Source of the DNA: Chalciporus piperatus
Taxonomy: Eukaryota; Basidiomycota; Agaricomycetes; Boletales; Boletaceae
Assembly: GCA_038093975.1 (NCBI GenBank)
Contig: JBBPTG010000189.1
Coordinates: 1-47,003, forward strand
Reading direction: 5' to 3'
Length of the DNA stretch: 47,003 nt
Made by a program: the position numbers and the translations under genes. Shown here one piece after another: positions 30,541 to 42,109 of the stretch (positions are counted from its first letter, which is position 1; the number at the start of each line of letters is the position of its first letter). The notes under the pieces were generated by a model. The model ran no database searches and had not been told where the DNA came from. It saw nothing but the letters and a program-made list of their open reading frames with translations.

Positions 30541-33196
30541 TTAGGGTCTCTTTTTGGTAGGTGTTACTACACCATCGTCCTTGCGAGCTGGAGTCTTCCT
30601 TGGTCTACCTGACCTGCGAGCCGATGGCTCAGGAACTTTATGGAATGTTTCATCGGCCGCACCCTGGATCAAATCGTCATTTGTCAGTCAAGCTCAATAT
30701 ACACATAAGTGCATTGACCTTGTCAGCCTTGGTCTCGGCCGGCTGCCTTGAATCCTTCTCTTTGCGAACTCTCTTGGTGAGCCTGTCATCGGCCGACGAA
30801 TCGGCGGCTGAACCATCCTCTTCAGTCAGAGGATGTTTATTCTTTCTACCCTTTGTTGAAGTTTTCTCCTTCCTGTCATCGGTGGCACCCTGGGTCACAT
30901 TGTCATCTGTCAGTCAAGCTCAATATACACATATGTCCACTTACCTTGTCAGCCTTGCTTTCGGCCGGCTGCCTTGAATCCTTCTCTTTGCGAACTCTCT
31001 TGGTGATCCTGTCATTGGTTGACAGATCAGGGACTAGAGGACATTTGTTCTCTCTAAGGCCCTTTGAACTTTTCTCCTTGACCCTTGGCTTAGGAGGCTG
31101 GGGCGTAGCCTTAGACTTAGGCTCCAATGGCTTAGGCTGTAGCTTTGGCTGTGGCTTTGGCTTTGGCTTAGGCTGGGACTCTGAGTTAGACTTTGTGAGC
31201 AAAGATAAAGTTGTTATGTATTACCTTGTCAGTCTCCTGAGACGTTTCTCCTTGGATGCTGACTGTTCCTTGTAAACCTTGGACGGTTCACCTTGTTTGG
31301 TTCTGACATCATGCCAGCTGGAAGGGGCTGGGGTCTTTCGGGATGCAGTACGATGTTTATCGACAGCTGGCAAATCTGTCGGCCGATTAGCATGCTCTCA
31401 TCAATGCCAATGCTGCATGGACCCACCGTAGTCTCCCATTTCATTGTCTTCATCCTCCTCGGCCGATGACACATCAGACATGATGGGTACCTCATGTGCT
31501 TTCCCTTTCCCCTTTTTCTTGGGAGTCTGCACAGAGACAAATTCATTGTCAGTGAGTTCTGGCGAGGGAGCTCTCTGACGACTCTGGAGCCGTTTGCTCT
31601 TGTCTAGCCGTTTGCTCTGGTCATGTGTTACCTGAAATCCCCCTTTCACCCCTCCCACCTGACTCCAAGCAAATATCGGCACCTTCCTGGCCTGCTGTCT
31701 GCTCTGCCCGAAACTAAGCAAGCTTTCGACTTGCTTTTGCCTCATCTTCGATGGATCAATCATCACAAACCCTTTCGGCAGATAGTCCGCATGGATGAAG
31801 GCAGCTTGTCGTTTAGTCACCTCGCCAAATGGGACCTTGGCCTTGTGGCTACCCGACTCTAGTCCTGTTGACCTGCTCAGCCGAGATCTATTCAACATCG
31901 GCCAACTCACTGTAATGAGCAGCCAAGAAGGCTCGCACCACATCCTTCATCTGGTCAAGGTTCATCAGCTTGATATCAGGAATGATTGGAGGCTCATTCG
32001 CTGTCCAATCAGGCTTGAGCAACTTTATCATCGCCTCAATGCTATTCTTCTTCTTCTTCCTAGTAATGACCGGCAAGCCTTCCAAAGACCCTTCATCTTC
32101 GCTCCCTTCTTCGGCTGGCATGTCGTTCACCCCAAAGGCTGTGTTGGCCCATTTGTTCCATTTAGGGCGAATGCTGTCCCAATGTTCAAACGGCGGGCCA
32201 TTGTCCAACTCGTCGTTGTAATCGAAGCTGAATTGTATTGTTAGCTTGAGATCGACAGCGGCCGATGAAGCTAACTGACTGAGAAATAAGGACATCATTG
32301 TCTTTGTCCTTCCATGCACTCATGACCATGATCCGCGCTCCACAGTTCTTCCACATATCCTTAGCAAACGCAATGACCATGTTTGGAGCTTTCTTCAATG
32401 CATTGCTGATGACATAGCCATAGAGGTCAATACCAGCCGATCAATCAGACAGTCAGAGGACCTACTCAGCTTGGACTTCGGCCGACGGCTTGTCTGCATT
32501 CCATTCTTCGACCTCAGCCTCTAGTTGCTCCCTGTCGTCCTTGGAAAGTGATTCCAGGAATTTAGTGATGCCAGCCTGCCAATGCTTGATCATCCCCTGG
32601 GACCCCCGCTTCTCCTGAAACTTGTGTTCGATGATTGCCATCACCTCTTCTTTGTTCCTTCGGGATACGATTTTGCGCGCCGTCCAGCGCTGACTATACT
32701 TTGGCTTGTCCTCGGCTCGTTTGCAAGACTGGCTGTACAACCAGAATGTGTATTGCTAGTGTATTATTGCAATCAGCATCTAAGGGCTTAAAACACTGGA
32801 TTCGCTCACATTTTTGCGGTATTTGAAAGCCTCAAGTCCAAGCCCCTTAACAGACTCGAGCTCAGCTAACCTGCCCCACATATTCTTCATGATTGACACC
32901 TTCTTGGCCTGCTCTGAATTTTTCCAAGGTGTGATGAACTCCGCCATAATAGCCAACTCTTCCTCTGAAAATTCCATTGGCTGCTTCTTCGGCTGGTTCG
33001 GCCCATCTTCTGCTTGCTCAACATCCTCCTCGTTAGAGTTCTCTTCCACGGATTCATCCTCTGCCAGAGAATCTATATTACCGTCACCTGGGTGGTCTAT
33101 ATCACCCGGTTCCTCAGAGTCATGATCACTGGAGGGAAGGTCCTGCTTATCATAGGAACGTTCGGCCGTCGTTTGGTTGGCAGACTTCATGACCAT
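30541..33196 (-). CDS. Multi-exon gene with conserved basidiomycete region and C-terminal AT-hook
   Basis: Minus strand, ATG 33196. Exons 1-4: 32810-33196, 32466-32755, 32280-32405, 31911-32227. Exon 5 starts at 31864 and later exons run to TAA 30541. The first four introns are 46-60 nt and keep the frame. The N-terminus is acidic. Then come WTARKIVSRRNKEEVMAII…, FLESLSKDDREQLEAEVEEW, a segment with MVMSAWKDKDNDVLIS, FDYNDELDNG, LMNLDQMKDVVRAFLAAHY, and DYLPKGFVMIDPSKM. I associate this series with an expanded family of agaricomycete hypothetical proteins of unknown function. Lys/Pro-rich repeats follow, then RRSGRPRKTPARK, an AT-hook-like motif expected to bind AT-rich DNA. A segment (RVRKEKDSRQPAE) occurs twice as a tandem exon duplication. 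No stop interrupts the joined exons I checked. Exons after 31864 are approximate. Confidence 0.65.
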
Positions 33197-33390
33197 CTTT
33201 CTGTTGCTTCAGGTGCAAGAGAAACAAATCCTGGTGTCAGTGCAGTCAGGAACCTTGGTTGCTGGTCATTGGCTCATTCGGTGTGATAGGTCCCAATGAT
33301 GTCGGCTCTGGGTCAATTTATCAGACATCTAAAATAGGCCCGAGGACGTCGGGTGTGAAGCTGTCAATCAGACACTTGTCACCTTTCAGC

Positions 33391-33994
33391 TGTTACGAAC
33401 GCTCAGTTCCTTATCCTAGTCTTCCTTAGACTTCACTACGCTTACTATGTTTCTCTTTCACTTTTGGACTTAGTCGCTTTCTCTCCCTTTTCTGTTATCT
33501 TATCTTATCAAGATCACATCATGTGACCTGCTGACATCAGCTAGGTCTAGTCTTTCGCTTATGTAACATGGCTGTGCGTGGCTGTGCACTTTCCCCACTG
33601 TCCATGACTCATACCGAGTCACCATGACTCAGACTCTTAATGACTCATTATGACTCACCATGACTCATACTGACTCACGCTGACTCATCTCGCTTCCTAG
33701 TCATATACGCTATTGGCTGTTACTCGCCATGACTCATATCTAGTCATACCTAGTCATATAGTTAAGGTTTAGCCACAACATGTACAAACACTGTCAATAG
33801 TATATAAACCCGGGTTGACAAGCACTGGTTCCCCAGTCTTGTTCTCCTGGAGTTTCCTCTTCTTTAACTTCATGGGCCAAGCGCTCCTGCTTGCCTAGTC
33901 TGATCCTCAGCTCTGGTTACTGAGTTGATGTGGTTCCACTAGGGCATGTCATCTGATGCAAGCGCTAGCTCATTGATTGAGTTGAGTCGTTTCA
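33391..33994 (+). repeat. Solo LTR, family D, copy 2
   Basis: 604 bp from TGTTACGAACG to GAGTCGTTTCA, flanked by a perfect TCAGC duplication (33386-33390, 33995-33999). It retains a 27-bp stretch and one TGACTCA unit missing from copy 1. Its E-box has decayed to CATGTG. It sits between the divergent AT-hook gene and KDZ transposase, in what would be their shared promoter. The flanks 33197-33385 and 34000-34241 hold no further recognisable gene. Confidence 0.94.
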
Positions 33995-34681
33995 TCAGCC
34001 ATGTCTGCATCTTACATCGTCCTGATGACGTCAGATAAGAAGCTGTCAAGATATCAGCTAATGCATCCGATGTCCAGCGGCTGTTGTTCGGAGGAAGGAT
34101 CTGATGGCTCTGACGTACAAATGCTTCCGCGAGTGATCAAAGGCTCTGGCCCGTTGATCTTGTCACCTATGCCCCTGGCTGGCCTGAAATATGCTAACCT
34201 GCCAATGAGGCAAACATTATCACCAAGTATCTGATTGTACAATGGTCAAGCCCAAGATCGAGAAGGCCACACCATGGACCCCAGTGCAAGAGGTCAAGTT
34301 TCTCAAGAAGGGATCAAAGATCAAGATGGTCAAGCTCACCCCGCCAAGCCACAAGAGCAAAAAACACAAGGCTGCTATCCCTCAATCATCACCTCAGATG
34401 CCGAGACTGGAAACGCCACTGGATCGTGGCCTCACACCAAGCACTGCTGATCGGATGTATGACACAGCTGATGGAGAGTATGTTCTGCCTTCTTTGAAAC
34501 TACCTAAACCCAAGGTATGCTCGACTGTGTGGGTGCACAGATTTAATGACTGAGTGTATTTGAATAAGACCCAAAACGATTATTTGAGGGAGTCCCTGGA
34601 CATGAAAGATGAATACCTCGCTGCTTGGCTGGATATGGAGGCGCCTTCTGAGAGAATTTGCAAGATCTGTCAGGGAGACGG

Positions 34682-35444
34682 TGTAGGGAACGCATATTCC
34701 CTACGCTTGCAGCCGGCGTTCTACCCCCATTTCCCACTCTCAACATTCCTCGACGTCTTTCCTTTCTTTCCGTTTATGTCCCAACCTCTTCCGCCGCAGA
34801 TACAGCTTTCCGTCCCTATCACGTTCCGTTCCCATCGTTCCGTGTACACGGAAACCACGGATCGTTTGTTTGGTTTACAGGTATCGTCCTCCGTGTCCCC
34901 GGAAACCGTTGTCCAGGTATGATATGATTCGCTGGTAAGCTTCCCTTCCATTCCATGTTCTCTAACCTTTCTATGCGTCCTTACTGTTGCACTTTCCTTA
35001 CTTTTACTCATCCTTTTCGTCTTGTCATCTATCCTGTCTATACTTAGTCCAGTACTGTCACTTAGCGTTCTGTCGCTATCAGAGTCTCGGGTATGCCCGG
35101 ACTATAAAAGACTGTACTTTGCTTATTTTGAATTGACCTTCAATTCTTTTCTCCACGCAACAACCTCTCTCTCTAAAACTCCGGAACCTTCGTCCACACT
35201 TTCCGTCCGTTCTTACCTTCGTTCCACTAGTCCTAACCGCAAGGAAGTGGTCCGGAACAACCGTTTGTTCGTACGGAACATCATTTTCCGGTTCTTCAAC
35301 GGTTTGGTACGCCGGAAACGAGTCTTTTTGCTTGTCTTCATTCCCTGGAATCCCTTTAGGGTCGAACTTATCGTACCCTTCTTTATCTTTTGCTACTAAC
35401 CTTCTCGGGATTTCTATTCCTACAGAGGGTTTAGCTTTCTTACA
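34682..35444 (+). repeat. Solo LTR-like insert K
   Basis: 763 bp from TGTAGGG to TTTCTTACA, flanked by ACGG (34678-34681, 35445-35448). A TATA box (ACTATAAAAG) near 35103 and TTCCG-rich sequence suit an LTR. A hairpin GTAGGGAA...TTCCCTAC sits at its left end. The 4-bp duplication is short for the fungal LTR elements here, so another element type is possible. Confidence 0.65.
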
Positions 35445-35500
35445 ACGGAGTGTATAAGTGCCAGGACTGTTTTATGCAACCGGTCTTCTGCACAGGTTGC

Positions 35501-35684
35501 TGTTGAGAGGGTTCCAGTGAGGAACTACTTCTGGTGCTTACCTAGTGTTGAGGTTGTTGAGTAACGTCGAACGTTGTGGTTACAAGTCAAGTTGTATTGG
35601 AACTCAGATCGACTGAGTCCGAATGTGATATAGAACAAGCGTGGTAAATACCTTCTATACTAAGAATGTACACTACGTTCAACA
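35501..35684 (-). repeat. 3' LTR of copia H
   Basis: 184 bp, TGTTGAGAGG to CGTTCAACA on the plus strand. The adjoining ctcccccttgct is the polypurine tract in the element's sense. Confidence 0.95.
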
Positions 35685-35755
35685 CTCCCCCTTGCTAAGT
35701 GTACGGAGACACGTAAGCATAAATGAGGACTTCCACACGATAGGTATCGGCGAGA

Positions 35756-38700
35756 TCAACTGGTGTAGAATACCAGACCGAGTTCAGAGCGGAACTTCTC
35801 GAATTTGACATGTCCGAGGTTCTTTGTTAACATATCCACTGGATTGTCAGTTCCAGGGATGTAGAAGAGTTCTACTTCTTTCCACTTCATTACAGCGTCA
35901 CGTATAAAGAAGTACCATAGTGGAATATGTTTATTACGCTTCTCGGTAACGGGATTTTCACCCATGAATAGTGATCCTTGGTTGTCACCACAGACTGGTA
36001 TAGCTTTTAGCTTATAACCTAGTTCAGAGAACATGTGGTGTATCCAGGATACTTGTCGTGTGCAATCGCTCGATGCCATATACTCAGCTTCTGTAGAATT
36101 GAGGGCGGTAGAGCTCTGCAAGTGCGAATTCCAAAGGAAAGCACCGTCCGCAAGTTTCAGGAAAAATCCTGTCTGCGAGTGTCTTGTGATGGGGTCTTGG
36201 CCCCAATCAGAGTCGGTACAGGCAAAAATGCTGTTGCCAGATGCACCATTAAAGGTAAGGGAGTATTGACGAGTACCAACGAGGTATCGACATATGTACA
36301 TGGCCCTATCCAAGTGCTCCTTAGTAGGATTGGCAGACTGCCTTGCAAGTTGGGTAACTGCGTAGGCGATGTCTGGGCGTGTACCTAACATCAGGTATAA
36401 TAACGAGCCTATCACCGTTTGAAAGCGCGTCCGCAATTCGAAGTTAACGGGGGCAACATTCTTCTCTGGGTAATAACCCTGAGGAAGTGGAGTGGGTGCG
36501 GCTTTAGCATTCGTCATGCCGAAGCGTTCAAGCACCTTGTCGAGGTATTTGCACTGATCAATGTGCAGCTTTTTGCCTTCTCGACGAAGATTCATCCCAA
36601 GGAACTCTTTGGGTTCCCCGAGGTCTCGACATTCCCATGTCTTCATGAATGTGGCCTTTAGCTTGTCTACGACAGCTTTGTTAGGTCCACAGAAGAGGGC
36701 GTCATCAACGTAGACAATCGCAATGACGATATCATTTCCATTGCGGTATATGAACAGGCCGGCGTCAGTCTTGAGCCTTGTGAAGCCAAGTTCAGCCATA
36801 GATTTATCTAACGTGCGCCACCAGGATAACCCTGCTTGTTTGAAGCCGTATATTGCACGTAGTAGTCTTAGGACTTTGCCTTTTTTATCAGGTGGCATAA
36901 AACCCTCAGGAAACTCCATATAGAGTTCCTCTTCCAGTTTGCCGTATAGGTAGGCAGAGCGTACGTCGAGACCGGTGATGTACCAGTTCTCTAGTGTAGA
37001 AAGGGCGAGCATACACTGCACCGTTTTGTACCGTACCACTGGGGAGAAGATCTGATCGTAGTCTACGCCTTCAACCTGTGAGAAGCCTTTGGCTACTAGG
37101 TGAGCGCGTTTACGACCGTCAGACTTGACGTCGAATACCCAGCGATTTTTAATGATCTTACGATCAGCTGGTCGATCTACAATTTCATAAACCTTGTGAT
37201 CCTTGAGCATCTGAAGCTCTGTTTCGCAGGCTTGTCGCCGGAGTTTTTCTTCTTCGGCAGGAAGTTTGAGTATATCACGGAATTTCCATTCGCGATAGTT
37301 GGGATTACTCATTTCATCCGGAATATGAGCACGAGAGCAAAGATAGTTAATCAATGCCTCTCCCCCTTCCCTGGTTATGCGTTCGATCTCGTCTTCCGAA
37401 GGATTAGAGTCGGGCATGGAACCTGGGATCGGTTGTTCACGCTGCGGTTCTCGTGATGGTTCACCGTGTCCAATAAGCTTTTCCCAGCGAGATTTCTTCT
37501 CAATGTCCTTAATCTGTTGTAAAGGATGACGATCTTCACTGTAGACATTCCCAGGACGAGTAGGGGGTCGGCGTTCACGTTGAGATCGGCGAGGTGGAGC
37601 GGGAGGTGGTCCAGCTGGTGGGTGAGCAGATGGTGGTGTGACAGGAGGTGCAGGTGCAGGTGCAGGTGGGGTTTCCGGGCGTGCTGGCTGTGGATCAGGA
37701 GCGGGTTTAACCGCATCAGACTGATTATCAGAAGAGTCAGAGTTTGAAGACTCGTTTTCATCATCAGTGTGTCGATGTGTTTCAGTGGGTGGGTGACTTA
37801 CAGGCCTGTGAGGGTGTGCACCAGAACACTTAGGAAACAGATGCTCATCAAAGATGGCATGTGCCGACGTGTGCATGGAGTTGTTGGGGCGCATAAAAAT
37901 GTAGTTGCGCTCACTACCAGGGGCAACACCGAGATAAATCATCAATTGGGACTTCGGTTGTAGTTTCCCTTTCCTTGTTTCATCGGGAAGATGCACGTAT
38001 GCACCACATCCGAATACTCTTAGGTGGGAGACGGAGGATTGTTCCCCTGTAAGTTTCTCCATAGGGGTCTTCCAATTTAACCTAGCCATTGGTGTATGAT
38101 TGTACACATGGGATGCATGCGTAAGAGTGAATTCCCAGTAAGAATCAGGTAGGCAAGCGTGTAATCACATCGCCTGTGCTTTGTCCATTAGTGTGCGGAT
38201 TAAGCGTTCCGCACGCCCGTTCTGCTGATGTGCGTATGGGGCGGACTGTTGAATATGAATGCCTTCATCGTGCATGTATTTTGTGAATGCTTTGGAGGTA
38301 TATTCGCCTCCAGCATCGGATTTCCAAGCCTTTACTTTGGCGTTGTACTGTGTGCGGACGAAAGCAATAAATTGTTTGACCATTTTAAGGGTCTGGTCCT
38401 TGGTGCATATAAGGGCGAGCCAGGACATCGATGTGAAGTCATCGTAGAATACGACTGCGTATTTAAACTTATGGTATGATTCTATCTCAAACGACTTGAG
38501 ATCAGAGTGTATCACCTCAAAAGGAGCACTTGCGCGCGTCTCAGTATGAGGAAACGTCCTGTTTAGCTGTTTGCCGAGTTCGCAACCGGGACAAATGGGT
38601 GGATTGGAAGGAATATCGACGTCCGGGAAATCTTTGAGATGTTTGCGTGCGGCTTTTAGCACGTCACGCGAAGGATGACCGAGGCGGCGGTGTAGCAAGT

Positions 38701-39163
38701 CGTAGTCCACAGCGGCCATGCTGATAGGCTTGGCATGTGGTTTGACGGTTGGCACTTTGATCCAGTACATGGTATTACGACCATGTGAATGAAACGATAG
38801 TATGGTCTTTTTAATGCAGGTATCTTGAAATTTGATACCGTTCGGAACAGCTTTCAGTGTTAGACACTGATCTTTGAGTAGTGTACCCATCGAGATAGGC
38901 TTGATGTTACAAGTGGGCATGTATATGGTCGGCGATAACCGCATGGTGTTTCCATTGAACTCCACAATCACTGTGCCGATGCCAAGAATTGGCGCACAAC
39001 CGTTCGCTGTCTGTGAGTACTCAGGCTTGGTAAAAGCATTGTACTCGGCGAAATCGTTCATATTATTTGTGAAATGAGCCGAAGCTCCTGAATCTAGCAG
39101 CCATAGGTCTGCTGGTGTATCACACACATCGCTTTTTTGCTTGCCCTTATTGTTCTTCGAACA
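35756..39163 (-). pseudogene. copia H protease, integrase, reverse transcriptase, RNase H
   Basis: In the element's sense the frame opens after TGA near 39163 with YCSKNNKGKQKSDVCD, then the protease LLDSGASAHF. The GAG-pre-integrase motif LLHRRLGHPS and the cysteine pair CPGCELGKQ are followed by the integrase core (FYDDFTSMSWLALI, SDAGGEY, PYAHQQNGRAE). A TGA at 38165-38167 replaces an Arg codon (CGG in C1), the only stop in this frame. The rest (35756-38107) is open: GCGAYVHLPDE, a Pro-rich linker, the reverse transcriptase with VYVDDALFCG, and RNase H with ACTDSDWG and NSTEAEYMA. Translation and processing are as in other copia elements, but this copy could not make integrase-RT without readthrough. 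Confidence 0.9.
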
Positions 39164-40679
39164 GTAGATTCATTTCTACCTACTACATCAGACATGTTAT
39201 TACGCAATATAAAATTCTGAGGCGAAGGCCGCACGTCAGTGTCTATGTAGAGAAAAAGCGGAAAGGGGACTTGCCAGACGTCAGCGGCCCCAAAGTTGAA
39301 GTACTGAGAGATGAACTCGTCAGGTAGTTCGTCGCCCAAGGAGACGGTATCCTCGTTCTCCACCTCATACTCCTCGTCGAGGGGCATGATGGAGGCAATC
39401 TCCATCTCCGCGTCTTCGATCGTTTCCTCCAGGCGCTCTAGAAGAGAGCGGGAGGGGGTTTCGTGAATACGGGAGAAACCAGAGGGGCCGAAGTAGGCCG
39501 CACCGAGCTGGTTCTGGAGAGTCCTATGGTCATTGACCGGGAAGGACATCGAGGCGCCATCCTTCTTGTAGAAGGGCGAACGCGGGAGAGAGACTTGGGT
39601 TTCATAGTCGATGTGGCGGTTAGCCACGGGGTCAAGCGTACGGACTGTCTCCATGGTAGGAATTACACCCAGACGGTCCGCTAGGGAAATGGCGTTCTGG
39701 GTGTGGGGAAAGGCGGGGGGACCATATTGATGGGCGCCAGTGGTGTGCGCGAGGGTACGAGGGTCGACGATGGGAGAGGTGAAGACCGTGGAGGCCGGGC
39801 TGAGTACCAGAGCGTTGGAGAATGATGAGAAGGCGAAGGACGCTGATGCATCGTTCGCATTGGTGCAACGTTCGTCGCGCTTCTTCTTGCCCTTCTCCAA
39901 GTGTTTACCTTCTCTGCGCTTCTTCTTCTTCTGCTCTCCGTCCGGCTTCTGCGAGGCAGAGAACTCCTGTTGTTGATTAAACTTGGGGTCGTCCCCCTTC
40001 CGCTTAACAGCGGAGATCTGATTTGCCTGCTGAGCAGTCTGCGCATTCTTTGGTGCACGTCGGGAGATGTGCTGCTGGTAAGCAGCGACAACGCGTTGTT
40101 CGATCTGCACCAGGGTAGGTGCGGCGACGGCGGGAGTGACGACGGTTGGTACTGATCTCTCATTTACCGATTTCACGACGTAGTCGGCGTAGGCGGGGAG
40201 CAGTTGGCCAACACGAACATCTGCTGGATGTTTTCTGGGATGGTATATGTGAGTGTGGTCAGCTTCGCGAACGAGCTGTTGAGAGCGGTGAAAGTCTTCC
40301 CAGGATGATCTTCCTTGGGGAAGCTCAATGCGAGCATTCTCTGAATCTCCGTATATGCGGCGGCGTCCGACGTGGAGTCGTACCACATTTTGATCGCGTT
40401 CCAGAGTTGAGCGGAGTCGGGATAAGTAGCGAGAGGGAACTGGCTTGCGACGTGCGTTTCGAGGCGCATGCGCATGGAGCCGAGGACCTTATCATCGTCA
40501 TCTTGCCACGCGTCAATCTGCGCCTGGGTGGCAGGCGGGATGTCGGTGACGGCGGGGATGGCGCGAACCATAACCTTCTGCCAAAGACCTTGAGAGCGGA
40601 TATAATCCTGCATCTCTTTAGCCCAGCGAGGATAGTTGGTGCCGTTCAGGCGAGCGATCTCCTTGAGTGCGGAAGACAT
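39164..40679 (-). pseudogene. gag: copia H Gag, split by a frameshift
   Basis: Starts at ATG 40679 with MSSALKEIARLNGTNYPRWA, typical of copia-type Gag (UBN2-like). WNAIKMWYDS and MLALSFPKED follow, up to IPENIQQMFVL near 40205. There the frame shifts, and LLPAYADYVVKSVNERS continues in the next frame to the region before protease. Residues further on include a Lys-rich stretch (KKKKRREGK), Ala/Ser-rich sequence and an acidic part. A second frame change near 39165-39175 connects to protease. The first shift interrupts a conserved stretch and looks mutational. The second lies where copia elements sometimes use recoding, so I leave its nature open. Confidence 0.8.
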
Positions 40680-40954
40680 AATAGAGTATCTAGTGGGATG
40701 AGGCGTCAGCGTTGCCTTTAATCGAAGAGAGAAAAAAGGGAGCGGGTGAGACTGCGTGAGCGTGAACGCTCAGAGCCCATATCCTAGGGGGACATAGTCT
40801 CCCCATGGGATCTGACTCATGGTGGTCATGCCCCATCTGAGCGTGACTGCATCATGAGGGATGCTCGGCGGTAAAACCGCACAGAGCGACCAAACGTTCT
40901 TGTAGGCAAAAACACCAGAGTAGTCAGCGGCGCTTTCGCGCACAGCTGAGCTAC

Positions 40955-40969
40955 CCAGGGCTCATAACC
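40955..40969 (-). promoter_or_regulatory. Half-tRNA primer-binding site of copia H
   Basis: Directly after the 5' LTR, in the element's sense, GGTTATGAGCCCTGG, identical to the site in copia E and complementary to the anticodon arm of initiator methionine tRNA. Confidence 0.87.
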
Positions 40970-41153
40970 TGTTGAGAGGGTTCCAGTGAGGAACTACTTC
41001 TGGTGCTTACCTAGTGTTGAGGTTGTTGAGTAACGTCGAACGTTGTGGTTACAAGTCAAGTTGTATTGGAACTCAGATCGACTGAGTCCGAATGTGATAT
41101 AGAACAAGTGTGGTAAATACCTTCTATACTAAGAATGTACGCTATGTTCAACA
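40970..41153 (-). repeat. 5' LTR of copia H
   Basis: 184 bp, differing from the other H LTR at three positions, all transitions. Followed by the GTTGC duplication. Confidence 0.95.
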
Positions 41154-41240
41154 GTTGCTGCAGAAAGCAACACGAACAACACCCTCTTCATAGGGTGTTA
41201 CAATGGACCGGAGATTGTTTTGAGGAATCCACACCGTGCA

Positions 41241-41795
41241 TGACCGGTTCTCTGGGTCACTACGGGTTGAGCATTTGACTAGCTTTTATCTTTGTCGATG
41301 ACTTGATTCTAATACGGGGGTAATGTTATGATCATCTCATTCTTTCCTTTCCCGTTACCTTGTACTAAGTCCTAGTCGCCGGTTCAAGTCCTGCCTAGGC
41401 CAATCATTTTTTACTTTGCCTTAGTCAGCGAATTTTCTCTCTTGTTCTTTCACCTTCTCTACTTCGTCATCGCTGACTCATACGCTTACTGAGCATGACT
41501 CATTCTGATTCGTCATAGCTCATTCTTACTCATTCCAGCTCCTTCCATGCCTGCCCTTAACTTGTTCCCTTAACTATATAAACCCTCGAATTCCCTCCTG
41601 TAAACCTAAGTTAGACCTACGCAATCTAACCTTGTCATTCCTCGTTTCCCTTGAACCCTCTGAGAGTCACCGTCCCACTCTTGAACGGACGCTAGGCCTC
41701 AACGTGGACATCCCATCGTTAGGCTACCCTTGAAACCCTTGTCTTTGACTAGGCTTTTGTGTCTACACTTTGACCTACCCGGTACAAGCGTAACA
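41241..41795 (+). mobile_element. Gypsy G remnant: end of the extra ORF plus 3' LTR
   Basis: Homology to 2714-3265 starts at catgaccgg. It includes the last codons of the extra ORF (MTGSLGHYGLSI, stop TGA at 41276), the polypurine stretch and a 472-bp LTR (41324-41795, TGTTATG to CGTAACA). More diverged than the other two G LTRs. It truncates the KDZ transposase. The 91 bases after it (41796-41886) are unassigned flank. Confidence 0.9.
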
Positions 41796-42109
41796 GAAAT
41801 TGCCAAAAGCTCATGGACTCGGAACGCAGGTCGCCGGTCATAGTGGGGTCCCGGGGGCAACTCGCGATTGTCCGACCTGCCTTGACTAGTGTTTAAAAGT
41901 CCAGTTAAGTTAAGTTTTTGTACCTCTTTTGACAAAACTGTAACTGTAACTTGTTATCAATTTCGGCAAAATCAGTTTACAGCTGTTTCCATTTTGATGC
42001 GGAATCCAATGTTGTGAAAGTCGCGCCTCGGGCACTGCCGGGATTGGACCCTGAACTCGCTGCCTGTGTTGCGCCTCTCGTGCTTCAATCTCACCGTGCC
42101 CACCACCCT

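Larger units (their letters stand above)
35501..41153 (-). mobile_element. Full-length Ty1/copia element H
   Basis: 5653 bp on the minus strand, 184-bp LTRs at both ends with three differences, perfect duplication GTTGC (35496-35500, 41154-41158). It carries half-tRNA primer site, gag, protease, integrase, reverse transcriptase, RNase H and polypurine tract. The frame is broken at a few points, so it is probably defective. It is the intact-length reference for C1 and lies inside the KDZ transposase. Confidence 0.96.
34242..41240 (+). pseudogene. KDZ transposase, N-terminal part, interrupted twice
   Basis: Exon 1 34242-34514 (MVKPKIEKATPWTPVQ…), intron 34515-34568 (GTATGC...AAG), exon 2 34569-34681. 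The exon continues at 35449-35500 and 41159-41240. Exon 2 gives TQNDYLRESLDMKDEYL, typical of KDZ transposases of mushrooms. The cysteine-rich zinc region then reads C..C at CKIC, GVYKCQDCFMQPVFC, and after the copia H insert QHEQHPLHRVLQWTGDCFEE. This matches the CxC2-type domain before the KDZ catalytic core. Removing the K LTR with one ACGG, and copia H with one GTTGC, restores the frame exactly. The gene then ends at the G gypsy remnant (41241), so the catalytic core is missing. KDZ transposases mobilise large elements with 8-bp duplications; neither end is proven here. Confidence 0.82.

Noticed and set aside
12442..41153. C1 and H read as a functional inverted repeat
   Set aside because: They are independent copies of one copia family in opposite orientations; H has its own target duplication.
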